From: Comamonas odontotermitis
Lineage (GTDB): Bacteria; Pseudomonadota; Gammaproteobacteria; Burkholderiales; Burkholderiaceae_C
Length of the DNA: 64,000 bases
Direction of reading: 5' to 3'
NCBI RefSeq assembly: GCF_014207855.1
Contig: NZ_JACHKZ010000002.1
Span: 214,728-278,727 of the forward strand
The notes beneath the pieces were generated by a model, which was not told where the DNA came from, ran no database searches, and saw only the letters and a program-made list of their open reading frames with translations. The translations under genes were made by a program, and so were the position numbers. Within the stretch, counting starts at the first letter, position 1; each line of letters opens with the position of its first letter. This document shows, in pieces, positions 53,011 through 62,603 of the stretch.

Positions 53011-53844
53011 ATGTTCAAGAAATGGGCTGCATTGGGTTTATTGGCAGCAGTTGGGGTAGCACACGCATTCGCCCCGCAATCTGGTACCTGGGTAGTGACC
53101 TCTGAACTCAATGGCAAACCTGGTCGAGGTCTGGCCATTGATGTGCAGGACAAGACCCTGGTTATGCAAATGTATGCCTACGACGCCAGTGGCAATGCAA
53201 CCTTTTATCTGACCAGCGGCACCTTCAGCAACAACCAATATTCGGGCACTCTCAATAAATATCGCGGAGGACGCTACTTGGGAAGCGGTGACCTGACTGG
53301 ACAGGACAACGGCAACGATGGCACGGTGTCAATGCGCTTCGAATCAGGTACCAAGGGTTATGTGAAATTTCCGGGTGAACAGGAAAAGGAAATCACCCGC
53401 TTCAATTTTGCCTACGGCCCTAATCCGCAAAGCCTCAAGGGCCTGTGGCTTCTGACCCCCTTGATCTCCAGTGCGCCCCAATCCGATTTCGTGGATCTGG
53501 TCGAAGAGTTGGGACCCAGTGAGTACGGTAATGGCATGGTTGCAACCAAGGACAACCGCTTTGGCTGCGACAACCTGGTGCGCGGCCCGAATGCGGGTTG
53601 GGTCATGTGCGTAAAACTGAATGCATCCAACCAGCTTGCTCGCGGTTATTTCTTCAAGTATGCGGTCAATGATGGAGAAGGCTTCACTGGAGTGACTTCT
53701 ACCACGATCGATGACATGCTGATCGTGCGCCGACTGACCAACAGCAGCGACGATGGAACTGGTGTGGTGCTGAAAAACGCTGACACGCAAGAGCCCGCCA
53801 GTCCTGCTGCGCTGCGCAAGGCTTTCGAGCAGATTGCCCAGTAA
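53011..53844 (+). CDS. Secreted protein of unknown function, paralogue of the protein at 1527
   Basis: 277 residues with a signal peptide ending near AHAF. It repeats the pattern seen at 1527: SGTWVVTSELNGKPGRGLAID, LVMQMYAYDASGNATFYLT, GGRYLGSGDLTG, FNFAYGPNPQSLKGLW and FGCDNLVRGPNAGWVMCVK. The two share order and motifs along the whole length, including the Cys positions. The gene has an AGGAG site, an AT-rich leader and its own terminator, and is less GC-rich than its neighbours. No catalytic motif is seen. Confidence 0.82.
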   Translation: MFKKWAALGLLAAVGVAHAFAPQSGTWVVTSELNGKPGRGLAIDVQDKTLVMQMYAYDASGNATFYLTSGTFSNNQYSGTLNKYRGGRYLGSGDLTGQDNGNDGTVSMRFESGTKGYVKFPGEQEKEITRFNFAYGPNPQSLKGLWLLTPLISSAPQSDFVDLVEELGPSEYGNGMVATKDNRFGCDNLVRGPNAGWVMCVKLNASNQLARGYFFKYAVNDGEGFTGVTSTTIDDMLIVRRLTNSSDDGTGVVLKNADTQEPASPAALRKAFEQIAQ

Positions 53845-53861
53845 GAAAACCATCCGCCAAT

Positions 53862-53904
53862 ATCCGGCAGATCCCAAAAATGGATGGGACTGCCGGATTT
53901 TTTA
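53862..53904 (+). terminator. Terminator of the secreted-protein gene at 53011
   Basis: Stem ATCCGGCAG/CTGCCGGAT (53862-53870 with 53890-53898), extendable into the loop, followed by a T run. Confidence 0.88.
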
Positions 53905-53981
53905 TTATCCGCCGCGCTTGCGCGCAAAGCATATCGGCATCAACCAACTATCGCTGATGGCCCAGGATTACACTGAGAGCG

Positions 53982-54611
53982 ATGCGTCCCACTGTTCCGA
54001 CTCGCCTATCCATCAAAGGTCTGCAAAGCCCCATTGCAGGCCCCTGCACACTGGATTTGCAGGCCGGAGAATGCGTCGCCATCATGGGTGCTTCGGGCGC
54101 TGGCAAGTCCGTCCTGCTGCGGCTGATTGCCGATCTGGACCCTGGTAGCGGGCAGGTGCTGCTCAATGGCCGGCCTCGCAGCCAGTTCAGTGGGCCCGCT
54201 TGGCGCCAGCAGGTGATGTATCTGGCAGCAGAACCGGCCTGGTGGGCAGATTCAGTGATGGCGCATTTTCTGCCAGATACCAGGTCAGAATTGCTGCAGC
54301 TGGGGGAGCAGCTCGGCCTGCGCAGCGGATTCATCGACATTCCCGTTGCGCAGCTCTCGACCGGCGAACGCCAAAGACTGGCGTTGCTGCGTGGTCTGCT
54401 GCGCAAACCGCAGGTGCTGCTGCTGGATGAGCCCACGGCAGCGCTCGACGAGGACTCCGTCTCCGCCGTTGAGCAGCTGCTGCGCAGCCGCCAGCAGCAA
54501 GGCCTGAGCCTGTTATGGGTGACCCATTCGCATCCCCAGGCGTCACGGGTGGCAAGCCGATGCCTGCGACTGCACGAACGGCAGCTGACGCCCATGGAGG
54601 CTGCGCAATGA
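53982..54611 (+). CDS. ABC transporter ATP-binding protein, FetA/YbbL-like
   Basis: 209 residues. Walker A is GASGAGKS near residue 36, the signature is LSTGERQRLALLRGLL, Walker B is VLLLDEPTAALDED and the switch His is in LLWVTHSHPQ. With the permease that overlaps its stop it forms a two-gene exporter of the FetAB/YbbLM type, linked in E. coli to iron homeostasis and oxidative stress. Substrate here is from family only. Confidence 0.9.
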   Translation: MRPTVPTRLSIKGLQSPIAGPCTLDLQAGECVAIMGASGAGKSVLLRLIADLDPGSGQVLLNGRPRSQFSGPAWRQQVMYLAAEPAWWADSVMAHFLPDTRSELLQLGEQLGLRSGFIDIPVAQLSTGERQRLALLRGLLRKPQVLLLDEPTAALDEDSVSAVEQLLRSRQQQGLSLLWVTHSHPQASRVASRCLRLHERQLTPMEAAQ

Positions 54612-55411
54612 ACCAGGCTATCCACTTGCAGGCCCCCGATCTGCTGGTGGGCGCGTTACTGGTGCTGCTGGCCGCCGGTGCATCCTGGGCCATGCGGCTG
54701 CAACTGCAGCGCCAGGTGCTGTGGGCCTCGCTGCGCATGGTGGTGCAATTGCTGCTGGTGGGCTACGTGCTGCGCCTGGTGTTTCAGCACGCATCGCCTG
54801 CTGCAACCTTGGTGGTGGTCTGCGTGATGATTGCCGCAGCGGCGCGTGAAGTGGCAGTGCGGCCGCACCAGCGCCTGGCCGAAGGCGGCAACTACCAGAT
54901 TGCCGGGCTTGTGGTGGCGTTGTCCAGCCTGTCCACCGTCATCCTCGCGCTGCTCACGGCCGTGCGGCCCGAGCCCTGGTTCGATGCGCGCTATGCCATT
55001 CCGCTGATGGGCATTGTGCTGGGCAGCGTACTCAATGCGGCAAGTCTGGGGCTGGACAGCTTTTTCGATGGCGTGCGCCAGGGCCGTGCCGCCATTGAAG
55101 CGCAACTCGCGCTGGGCGTGCCTTTCCGCCGGGCCATGGCGCAACATACCCGTGCTGCCATCCGCCGGGGGCTGATTCCCATCATCAACCAGATGACGGC
55201 TGCTGGCCTGATCACCTTGCCTGGCATCATGACGGGCCAGATCCTGGGCGGCATGGACCCGCTGGAAGCCGCCAAGTACCAGATCTTGCTTCTGTTTCTG
55301 CTGACCTTTGCGGGCGGTCTGGCTGCCGCCGGGAGCGTGCTGATTGCCACGCGCGCTCTGGGCGATGACCGCCAGCGCCTGCGCCTGGACCGCCTGCACC
55401 CCAACGCCTGA
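54608..55411 (+). CDS. ABC transporter permease, FetB/YbbM-like
   Basis: 267 residues from the ATG at 54608, overlapping the ATPase stop by ATGA. Six or seven membrane helices are visible, with LWASLRMVVQLLLVGYVLRLVF, YAIPLMGIVLGSVLNAASLGLDSF, LALGVPFRRAMAQHTRAAIRRGLIPIINQM and GLITLPGIMTGQILGGMDPLEAAKYQ, the conserved core of the UPF0014 family. Full length. Partner of the preceding ATPase. Confidence 0.92.
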   Translation: MNQAIHLQAPDLLVGALLVLLAAGASWAMRLQLQRQVLWASLRMVVQLLLVGYVLRLVFQHASPAATLVVVCVMIAAAAREVAVRPHQRLAEGGNYQIAGLVVALSSLSTVILALLTAVRPEPWFDARYAIPLMGIVLGSVLNAASLGLDSFFDGVRQGRAAIEAQLALGVPFRRAMAQHTRAAIRRGLIPIINQMTAAGLITLPGIMTGQILGGMDPLEAAKYQILLLFLLTFAGGLAAAGSVLIATRALGDDRQRLRLDRLHPNA

Positions 55412-55479
55412 CTGGCTTTGCACTTTGCCATAGGGCGACGGGGTTCCTAAAATGGAGCCATCGCATCTGGAGAGCAGCC

Positions 55480-57201
55480 ATGGCACAGCGCGACAGGGAC
55501 AACCTGGTGGATGAGTTGGTCGGCTACGACCCGCTGGGCAGCGATCCAGCCTTGCAGGCGGCTCTGGCGCGCGCTCAAGCACAGGCCTGGCTGCCAGGCC
55601 TGCAGCAGCACGCACGCACCGTGGGCAGCGCGGCGTTTGCACAATTGGCTGATCAGGCCAATCGCCATACTCCGCAATTGCTGCAGTGGGATGCACGCGG
55701 TCGACGCATCGATCAGGTGGAGTTTCACCCTGCGTGGCACCATGTGCTGGCTCACTACCGCTCGCAGCGGCTGATCGATATGCCGTTTTCCGGCGCGTCG
55801 TCCGCAGATGCGCCGCGCGGCCGCTGGAGCGCCTGGGCTGCCGGTTTTTACCTGCAGGGCCAAGCGGAGGCTGGCAGCCTGTGCCCCGCCACGATGACGA
55901 CAGCCGCCATTCCCGTGCTGCGCAAGGAACCGGCGCTATGGGCGCAGATTGAGCACGGCATCACCAGCACCCGCCATGATGAACGCGACGCGCCACTGGC
56001 CGACAAGACCGCGCTGTGGGTGGGCATGGGCATGACCGAAAAGCAAGGCGGGTCGGACGTGCGCAGCAACACCACGGTGGCCTATCCCATGGGCGATTCA
56101 GGGCACGGCGGGCGTGGCACAGCATACCGGCTGCAAGGCCACAAATGGTTTTATTCGGTACCCACGGCAGATGCGCATCTGGTGGTGGCGCGCATGGCGG
56201 GCAGAGCGGGCGACGCGAACGCACTGCATGCGCCGCTGGCCTGCTTTTGGGTACCACGCTGGCGGCCCGATGGCACACGCAACACCGTGCTGGTGCAACG
56301 CCTCAAGGACAAGGTAGGCAACCGCAGCAATGCAAGCAGCGAAGTGGTGTTTGACGACGCCTACGGAGTACTGGTGGGCGAAGAGGGCCGCGGCATTGCC
56401 ACCATCATGGAGATGGCCACCATCACACGCCTGTGCTGCGTTCTGGGCAGCAGTGCTCTGCTGCGCCAGGCCACCGTACAGGCGCTGTGGTCCGCCCGGC
56501 ACAGGCAGGCATTCGGCGCGGCGCTGATCGAGCAGCCGCTGATGCAATCGGTGCTGGCAGACCTGGCACTGGAGAGCGAAGCCGCGCTGCTGCTGGCCAT
56601 GCAACTGGCGCAGGCATTTGAAGACAGCAGCGCCCCCGACAAGCTGGCCGCGCAGGCCTGGCAGCGCATCATGACGCCAGCGGCCAAATTCTGGGTCTGC
56701 AAGCGCGCCATCACCTGCAGCGCAGAGGCCATGGAAGTACTGGGGGGCAATGGCTATATCGAAAGCTCCGCGCTGGCACGGCTCTACCGCGAAGCACCGG
56801 TCAATTCCATCTGGGAAGGCTCCGGCAATGTGATGTGTCTGGACGTGCTCAAAGCCATGCAGCGGGAACCCGATCTGCACGATGCGCTATGGAATGCATT
56901 GCAGACCATGGCGGCGGGCGATACACCAATTCAACAGGCCTTGCAGCGTCTGCAACGGCAGTGGCAAGCCTTCGAGCATGACGCCTGGGCGCAGCAAGCG
57001 CAGGCGCGCCAATGGGTGCAGCAACTCGTGCTGGTGGTACAGGCGGGTCTCATGCGGCGGTATGCGGACACTACCCGCGCCGATGCCTTTGTGACCAGCC
57101 GCCTCGGCCCGGACGGCTGCCTGGGCGTGGTTGGTGCTTCTCCCCTTGCCAAAGCACAGATCGCCGCTATCCTCGGCGCCAGTTTGCATTTGCAGGAATG
57201 A
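55480..57201 (+). CDS. AidB-like acyl-CoA dehydrogenase family protein
   Basis: 573 residues, longer than ordinary acyl-CoA dehydrogenases and typical for AidB. Motifs are [81 protein letters not shown] and [34 protein letters not shown]. AidB binds FAD and DNA and is part of the adaptive response to alkylation in E. coli; others oxidise acyl-CoA. No ada gene is adjacent. It overlaps nothing and precedes sdaA by 13 bp. Confidence 0.9.
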   Translation: MAQRDRDNLVDELVGYDPLGSDPALQAALARAQAQAWLPGLQQHARTVGSAAFAQLADQANRHTPQLLQWDARGRRIDQVEFHPAWHHVLAHYRSQRLIDMPFSGASSADAPRGRWSAWAAGFYLQGQAEAGSLCPATMTTAAIPVLRKEPALWAQIEHGITSTRHDERDAPLADKTALWVGMGMTEKQGGSDVRSNTTVAYPMGDSGHGGRGTAYRLQGHKWFYSVPTADAHLVVARMAGRAGDANALHAPLACFWVPRWRPDGTRNTVLVQRLKDKVGNRSNASSEVVFDDAYGVLVGEEGRGIATIMEMATITRLCCVLGSSALLRQATVQALWSARHRQAFGAALIEQPLMQSVLADLALESEAALLLAMQLAQAFEDSSAPDKLAAQAWQRIMTPAAKFWVCKRAITCSAEAMEVLGGNGYIESSALARLYREAPVNSIWEGSGNVMCLDVLKAMQREPDLHDALWNALQTMAAGDTPIQQALQRLQRQWQAFEHDAWAQQAQARQWVQQLVLVVQAGLMRRYADTTRADAFVTSRLGPDGCLGVVGASPLAKAQIAAILGASLHLQE

Positions 57202-57214
57202 ATGGGAGGCAGCC

Positions 57215-58606
57215 ATGGCAGTCAGCGTGTTTGATTTGTTCAAGATCGGTATCGGGCCCAGTAGCTCGCACACCGTGGGGCCGATGCGCGCTGCACATGC
57301 CTTTGTGCAACGCCTGCAGCGGCAGGGCGTGCTGGTGCAAGTGGCGCGCCTGCGCTGCCAGCTGTTTGGCTCGTTAGGAGCCACCGGTATTGGCCATGCC
57401 AGCGACCGCGCAGTCATGCTGGGTCTGGCAGGCCACGCGCCCGATACGGTGGATGTGAACGCCGTTGATGCCATCATCAACCAGGTGCGCGATACACACC
57501 AGCTACTGCTGAATGGTGAACACACCATTGTGTTTGAGCCCGCTACCGACCTGCTGCTGATTGGCGATGTGAGCCTGCCGTTCCACCCCAATGGCATGCG
57601 GTTTGAAGCCTGGAATGCGCAGCATGACCTGCTCGACGCGCAAGCCTATTACTCGGTGGGCGGCGGCTTCATAGTCAGCGAAGAGGCGGCCCACGATACC
57701 GAGCGCCAGCAGGCAATCGCACCCGACACCGAGGTGCTGCCCCTGCCCTTTCACAGCGCAGCACAACTCTTGCAACAGGCGCAGGAGCATCAGCAGCCCA
57801 TTGCGCAGATCATGCGCACCAACGAGCGCCATTGGCGCAGCGATGCTGAAATAGACAGTGGCCTGCTCAAGATCTGGCAGGCCATGCAAGACTGCGTGCA
57901 ACGCGGCTGCACCACACAAGGCCGCTTGCCGGGGGGCCTGAATGTCAAACGCCGTGCCGCTGGTTTCTACGAGGGCCTCACCCAGCATGCGGACAGCCCC
58001 AGCACCGATCCGCTGCAGGTGATTGACTGGGTGAACCTGTTTGCACTGGCCGTCAACGAAGAAAACGCCGCAGGCGGGCGGGTGGTGACTGCGCCCACCA
58101 ATGGTGCGGCCGGTATCGTGCCCGCCGTGCTGCACTACTACTGGCGCTTCGTGCCGGGCGCGACCGAAGCGGGCATCGTCGACTTCCTGCTGACGGCGGG
58201 AGCGATTGGCATTCTGTACAAGGAAAATGCTTCCATTTCCGGCGCCGAAGTGGGCTGCCAGGGCGAGGTGGGCGTCGCCTGCTCCATGGCGGCTGCGGGC
58301 CTGTGCGCGGTGCTGGGCGGCACCCCTGCACAGGTGGAAAACGCCGCTGAGATTGGCATGGAGCACCATCTGGGCCTGACCTGTGACCCCGTGGCAGGCC
58401 TGGTGCAGGTACCCTGCATCGAGCGCAATGCACTGGCCGCAGTCAAGGCCATCAACGCCGCCCGCATGGCGCTGCGCGGTGACGGATCGCATGTGGTGAG
58501 CCTGGACAAGGTGATCGAAACCATGCGAGCCACCGGCGCCGACATGATGAGCAAGTACAAGGAAACATCACTGGGCGGGCTAGCCGTGCACATCGTCGAG
58601 TGCTGA
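57215..58606 (+). CDS. sdaA: L-serine ammonia-lyase SdaA (iron-sulfur type)
   Basis: 463 residues from the ATG at 57215 (GGGAGG upstream). The beta domain begins [24 protein letters not shown], and the catalytic domain has [45 protein letters not shown] and the later [17 protein letters not shown], which together supply the three cluster-binding Cys. It deaminates L-serine to pyruvate using a [4Fe-4S] cluster. The single-chain form is standard for Proteobacteria. Confidence 0.95.
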   Translation: MAVSVFDLFKIGIGPSSSHTVGPMRAAHAFVQRLQRQGVLVQVARLRCQLFGSLGATGIGHASDRAVMLGLAGHAPDTVDVNAVDAIINQVRDTHQLLLNGEHTIVFEPATDLLLIGDVSLPFHPNGMRFEAWNAQHDLLDAQAYYSVGGGFIVSEEAAHDTERQQAIAPDTEVLPLPFHSAAQLLQQAQEHQQPIAQIMRTNERHWRSDAEIDSGLLKIWQAMQDCVQRGCTTQGRLPGGLNVKRRAAGFYEGLTQHADSPSTDPLQVIDWVNLFALAVNEENAAGGRVVTAPTNGAAGIVPAVLHYYWRFVPGATEAGIVDFLLTAGAIGILYKENASISGAEVGCQGEVGVACSMAAAGLCAVLGGTPAQVENAAEIGMEHHLGLTCDPVAGLVQVPCIERNALAAVKAINAARMALRGDGSHVVSLDKVIETMRATGADMMSKYKETSLGGLAVHIVEC

Positions 58607-58652
58607 GCCACCGCGCCCATGTGCAAGCAGCCTTCCCTCTACAATCCCCGCC

Positions 58653-59597
58653 ATGGCAATGCATTTTGATTTGGTAGACCTGCGCCTGATGGTGCACGTG
58701 GCAGACGCGAACAGCATGACGCGGGGGGCCGAGCTGTCGTTCATCTCCCTGCCCGCTGCCAGCACCCGCATCAAGAACCTCGAAGAGAGCATGGGCGTGA
58801 AGCTGCTCTACCGCACCAGCCAGGGCGTGACCCTGACCCTGCCCGGCCAGGCCTTTGTGCAGCATGCCCGCACCGTGCTCGGCCAGATTGAGCACCTGCG
58901 CGGCGACATGCAGGAATACGCGCGCGGCATCAAAGGCCATGTGCGGGTGTTTGCCAACACCACGGCGCTGGGCGAATTTTTGCCACCGGTGCTGCGCACC
59001 TATCTGCGCAAGCACCCGGATGTGGATATCGACCTGCGCGAGCGCCTGTCCAACGACATCATCCGTGCCGTGGGCGAAGGCCAAACCGACATTGGCATCG
59101 TGGCCGGTCAGGTGCGCACCGAAAGCCTGGTCTCCATGCCCTATCGCCGCGATCACCTGATCCTCGTCGTCAACCCCGAGCATCCGCTGGCCAAGCGAAA
59201 ATCCGTCGCCTTTGGCGACACGCTGGATTTCGACTACGTGGGCCTGCATGAGTCCAGCGCCATTCATGCCTTCCTGCGCCAGCACAGCGACTTGCTGCAT
59301 CGCCCGATCAAGCAGCGCATCCAGGTGGGTAATTTTGAAGCGGCCTGCCGCATGATCGAAGCCGGCGTGGGCATTGGCATCCTGCCGGAATCGGCCGCGC
59401 GGCGCCACGCCAAGATCATGGACATTCGCATCATCCAGCTGTCCGACGAATGGTCCAACCGCGAAATGCAGATTGTGGTGCGCAACCTCGAATCGCTGCC
59501 CTCATTTGCCCGTGAACTGGTGGAGCTGCTGGTTGAAGACGGCACTGCGGCCGACGATGCCGATGGCGCGGATAGCGACATACCCATCAGCAACTGA
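58653..59597 (+). CDS. LysR-family transcriptional regulator
   Basis: 314 residues. The winged helix spans about residues 5-65 (DLVDLRLMVHVADANSMTRGAELSFISLPAASTRIKNLEESMG), followed by an effector domain (VRVFANTTALGEFLPPVLRTYLRKHPDVDIDL, SDLLHRPIKQRIQVGNFEAACRMIEAGVGIGILP). The C-terminus is acidic. It follows sdaA in the same direction by 46 bp, which is not the usual divergent arrangement, so its target is not obvious. Confidence 0.92.
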   Translation: MAMHFDLVDLRLMVHVADANSMTRGAELSFISLPAASTRIKNLEESMGVKLLYRTSQGVTLTLPGQAFVQHARTVLGQIEHLRGDMQEYARGIKGHVRVFANTTALGEFLPPVLRTYLRKHPDVDIDLRERLSNDIIRAVGEGQTDIGIVAGQVRTESLVSMPYRRDHLILVVNPEHPLAKRKSVAFGDTLDFDYVGLHESSAIHAFLRQHSDLLHRPIKQRIQVGNFEAACRMIEAGVGIGILPESAARRHAKIMDIRIIQLSDEWSNREMQIVVRNLESLPSFARELVELLVEDGTAADDADGADSDIPISN

Positions 59598-59767
59598 CGG
59601 CGCATCATGGCGGCACGCTGGGAAGATCATGCCTGCGCGTTGCCAAAGCTGCCAATCTGGTCGCAAGCGCGTGAGCCATCAAAACACAGTGCTGCAAGCG
59701 ATAGCCAGCTCAGCTGGCCGTCGCTATGCTGTGCCTCATCCCTCGCATGAACGCTGAAAGCCCTGCC

Positions 59768-60193
59768 ATGACTGCCATCTGGAAAAAGCCCTTCTCATTG
59801 GACGCCCTGCGTGCAGCTGCGCGCAACACCGCCATCGAGCACCTGGGCATCGAATACCTGGAAATTGGTGACGACTACCTCGTAGGCCGTGTGCCTGTAG
59901 ACCACCGCACCCACCAGCCCTATGGCTTGCTGCATGGCGGCGTGAGCGTGGTGCTGGCCGAAACCCTGGGCTCCGTGGGGGCCATGTTCTCCTCACCGCC
60001 CGACTGGCGCTGCGTGGGCCTTGACATCAACGCCAACCATATCCGCGGCGTGAAAAGCGGCTGGGTCACCGGCACGGCGCGCCCGGTGCATATAGGCCGC
60101 ACCACCCAGGTCTGGCAGATCGACATGGTGAACGACGAAGGCAAGCTGACCTGCGTGTCGCGCATCACCATGGCGATGCTGCAGGAAGGCTGA
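59768..60193 (+). CDS. Hotdog thioesterase, YdiI/MenI-like
   Basis: 141 residues from the ATG at 59768 (MTAIWKKPFS), which fits the YdiI start; an ATG at 59747 would add 7 residues. The active-site region is HQPYGLLHGGVSVVLAETLGSVG, with the catalytic acid in the VVLAE helix, and NANHIRGVKSGWVTGTARPVHIGRTTQVW follows. These enzymes hydrolyse acyl-CoA with wide substrate range. It is 30 bp before a cupin gene. Confidence 0.9.
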   Translation: MTAIWKKPFSLDALRAAARNTAIEHLGIEYLEIGDDYLVGRVPVDHRTHQPYGLLHGGVSVVLAETLGSVGAMFSSPPDWRCVGLDINANHIRGVKSGWVTGTARPVHIGRTTQVWQIDMVNDEGKLTCVSRITMAMLQEG

Positions 60194-60223
60194 GCCTCTC
60201 CAATCCGTCATTCCATCGCATCA

Positions 60224-60538
60224 ATGACTCCACCCAAAGCATTAGATACCAACGCGATCAAGGTCGCACATCCGCAACCATGGTTCGCGCAGACGCTGAC
60301 TTCCATCGATGGCGTGAACCTGCGTTACCGAGTGATGCGCGACACCATTGCATCCTTTCATGTGCATGACGATTCGCCAGAGTGCTTTCTTGTGCTCAGC
60401 GGCGAAGTGGTGGTGGATACCGAGGCAGGCCCTGTCACACTCACACCGGGGATGTTCTATCGTGTAGAACCTGGCATGTCCCATCGCAGCAGGGTGGTGG
60501 GTGAAGCCTGTCTGCTGATCATGGACAAGATGCCCTGA
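60224..60538 (+). CDS. Small cupin-domain protein
   Basis: 104 residues, one cupin barrel. Motif 1 is FHVHDDSPECFLVLSGEVVVD (His, His, Glu metal ligands) and motif 2 is PGMFYRVEPGMSHRSRV (His). Proteins of this size are often metal-binding enzymes or sensors of unknown function. Probably co-transcribed with the thioesterase. Confidence 0.85.
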   Translation: MTPPKALDTNAIKVAHPQPWFAQTLTSIDGVNLRYRVMRDTIASFHVHDDSPECFLVLSGEVVVDTEAGPVTLTPGMFYRVEPGMSHRSRVVGEACLLIMDKMP

Positions 60539-60546
60539 CTCCCCTG

Positions 60547-60575
60547 ATCAACGCTCAAACGCTATTGTTTTTAAT
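60547..60575. repeat. Intergenic repeat copy
   Basis: The minus strand reads AAAAACAATAGCGTTTGAGC, between the cupin gene and the convergent racemase gene. Confidence 0.4.
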
Positions 60576-60620
60576 CTATCAACGCATGATGGTCGTGCGC
60601 TGGTGGTCTATTCTCTCCAT

Positions 60621-61352
60621 TTACTGGCTGTACGCCACCCGCGCCAAAGCACGGGCCAACTCCCAAGCGGGATCCACGAGGGGCAGACCTTCCACCTCCG
60701 GGGCGCCCGGCAGTGCCAGCGGAATTTCGGTGCATCCCATGATCAGCGGTACATCGCCATGGCGCAGCCGCATGGCGCGCGCCACCTGAGAGAAACAGGT
60801 GCGTGCCAAATTCAGTCTGTCCGCTTTCACCCCCTGGTAGATGCCTTGCATCAGCAACTCGCGCTCGGCATCCTGCGGCAAGTGCACGGTGATGCCGCAG
60901 GCAGCAAGCGCCTCGTCGTACAGGCCAATGCGGTAGGTTCCTTGCGTGGCCAGCAGCATGCAGGCGCGGTGGCCTTGCTGTTGCAGGCTCTCGGCCACTA
61001 CGCGGGCAATGTGGAGCAGCTGCAGGCGCGGGTAGGCTTGTTGCAGGCGCTCGTGCCAGGCATGGGCGGTATTGCAGGCCATGGCCACGGCGGTGGCGCC
61101 CAAGGCCTGCAATTTGTCCATTCCGGTGCACATCATCGCAAAGGGATCCTCGGCAGCTTCTGGTGCCAGCAATGCCGCACTGCGATCAGCAATGGGCAGT
61201 TGCGCCAGCCAGTGCTCAGGGTAGGCCTGGTCGGTCACGACCGCACCGCTGGCCTTGAGTTGCTCGGCACAGGCCTGCACAAACAGGCGTGCAAAATCAG
61301 CGCCTGCTGCCGGCCCCATGCCGCCCAGAATGCCTACGGTTTTCGTGCTCAT
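60621..61352 (-). CDS. Aspartate/glutamate racemase family protein
   Basis: 243 residues. It has VGILGGMGPAAGADFARLF at the start and the two catalytic Cys motifs ACNTAHAW and GCTEIPLAL, so it is a PLP-independent amino-acid racemase of the YgeA/RacD type. With the D-amino-acid dehydrogenase at 62604 it would allow interconversion and oxidation of D-amino acids. It is 142 bp from the receptor gene on the same strand, separated by a terminator. Confidence 0.92.
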   Translation of the reverse strand: MSTKTVGILGGMGPAAGADFARLFVQACAEQLKASGAVVTDQAYPEHWLAQLPIADRSAALLAPEAAEDPFAMMCTGMDKLQALGATAVAMACNTAHAWHERLQQAYPRLQLLHIARVVAESLQQQGHRACMLLATQGTYRIGLYDEALAACGITVHLPQDAERELLMQGIYQGVKADRLNLARTCFSQVARAMRLRHGDVPLIMGCTEIPLALPGAPEVEGLPLVDPAWELARALARVAYSQ

Positions 61353-61445
61353 TACCCATTTCCCGATTTAAAAAACTTTGCCTGGACATTGTGTACCTGG
61401 CGCTGCCAGCGCCGGCCCCCTTCGCCCTGGAAACCGCAGCAGCAA

Positions 61446-61471
61446 TAGAAAATGGCCCGTTTCCGGGCCAT
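61446..61471 (-). terminator. Terminator of the amino-acid receptor gene
   Basis: Stem ATGGCCCG/CGGGCCAT with a 4-nt loop (61452-61471), followed on the minus strand by TTTTCTATT. Confidence 0.8.
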
Positions 61472-61477
61472 GCCAAA

Positions 61478-61510
61478 GCGCAGATAGCTATGTTTTAAAT
61501 AGCTGGCTTG
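61478..61510. repeat. Intergenic repeat copy overlapping a stop codon
   Basis: The plus strand reads TTTTAAATAGCTGGCTTGTC; the repeat includes the stop codon and last codons of the receptor gene. Confidence 0.35.
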
Positions 61511-62379
61511 TCGCTTTGCGCGCCCAGATTATCCTTCAGCTCCTGGTTCATGGGCAGGCCCAACGCCTGGTTCTTGGGCGGAATGGGTTGCATGAACCAC
61601 TTGTCGTACAGCTTGGTGAATTCTCCCGATTTCATCATGCCGCCGATCACACCATCGACGATCTTCTTGAATGCCGCATCGCCCTTGGGCAGCATGCAGG
61701 CATAGGGCTCCACTTGCAGAGCATCGGCCACCACATCGTAGGCCGCAGGATCCTTGGAGTTGGCCTTCAGGCCGAACAGCAGAATGTCATCCATTGCAAA
61801 GCCCGATGCACGGTCGTTTTCCATCAGCAGGAAGCCGTCCGCATGGTCCTTGGCCAAGGTGATGTTGATGTCCAGCTTCTGGTCGGCGCTGTACTTGCGC
61901 ACCACAGGCAGGTTGGTCGTTCCGGTGGTGATCGCCAGCGTCTTGCCCTTCAGGTCAGCCCAGTTCTTGATGCCAGAGCTCTTCTTCACTGCCACGCGGG
62001 TACCGGTGTAGAAATAGTTGATGGCGAAATCCACATCCTTGTTGCGTGCGGAGTTGTTGGTGGTAGAGCCGCACTCCAGCGCCACGGTACCGTTCTGGAT
62101 CAGAGGGATGCGATTGGCCGAGGTGACAGGCTGCCACTTCACCTTCAGGTCGGGCTTGCCGATTTCCTTGCGCACGACATCGGCTACGGCGTTGGAGATA
62201 TCGACCGAGAAGCCAATGGCGTTCTGGCCACCGGCCAGGTAGCTGAATGGCACCGACGATTCGCGGTAGGCGAAGGTGATCTCGCCCGATTCCTTGGCCT
62301 TGGCCAGCACATCGGCGTGCGCGGCAGGCAGGCAGGCAATGGCGGCGGCAGCACAGACCAGCGACGTAACAAACTTCAT
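61495..62379 (-). CDS. Polar amino acid ABC transporter substrate-binding protein
   Basis: 294 residues from the ATG at 62379 (MKFVTSLVCAAAAIACLPAAHA, GGAGG upstream). Type II receptor motifs: GEITFAYRESSVPFSYLAGGQNAIGFSVDI, LIQNGTVALECGSTTN, GKTLAITTGTTNLP and DKWFMQPIPPKNQALGLPMN. It resembles the glutamate/aspartate receptors GltI/AatJ. No permease or ATPase genes follow, so it must share a transporter encoded elsewhere. Divergent from the D-amino-acid dehydrogenase. Confidence 0.92.
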   Translation of the reverse strand: MKFVTSLVCAAAAIACLPAAHADVLAKAKESGEITFAYRESSVPFSYLAGGQNAIGFSVDISNAVADVVRKEIGKPDLKVKWQPVTSANRIPLIQNGTVALECGSTTNNSARNKDVDFAINYFYTGTRVAVKKSSGIKNWADLKGKTLAITTGTTNLPVVRKYSADQKLDINITLAKDHADGFLLMENDRASGFAMDDILLFGLKANSKDPAAYDVVADALQVEPYACMLPKGDAAFKKIVDGVIGGMMKSGEFTKLYDKWFMQPIPPKNQALGLPMNQELKDNLGAQSDKPAI

Positions 62380-62428
62380 ATCGAAACCTCCTTGAATCAA
62401 TCGATGTTGACAGTGTAGAAACCGATGA

Positions 62429-62458
62429 TTTGTCCCAACAATGCCTTTTTGGGACAAA
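62429..62458. promoter_or_regulatory. Long perfect dyad between receptor and dehydrogenase genes
   Basis: Perfect 10-bp arms TTTGTCCCAA/TTGGGACAAA separated by 10 bp, centre to centre two helical turns. It lies 50 bp upstream of the receptor start. An operator for a dimeric regulator is likely; a possible receptor -35 overlaps it. Confidence 0.6.
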
Positions 62459-62603
62459 CCTATAACGCCCGGTTATGGCACCAGGTGCACAGGGATTGTG
62501 CGTACCCGTACCCCCTATAAGCAAACGGTATGCCTGATGCGTATATTGCTATGTCTCAGCCGCAATGCAAGCGCCTATATTTAAGGGTTTTCAGGGGGTG
62601 GCT

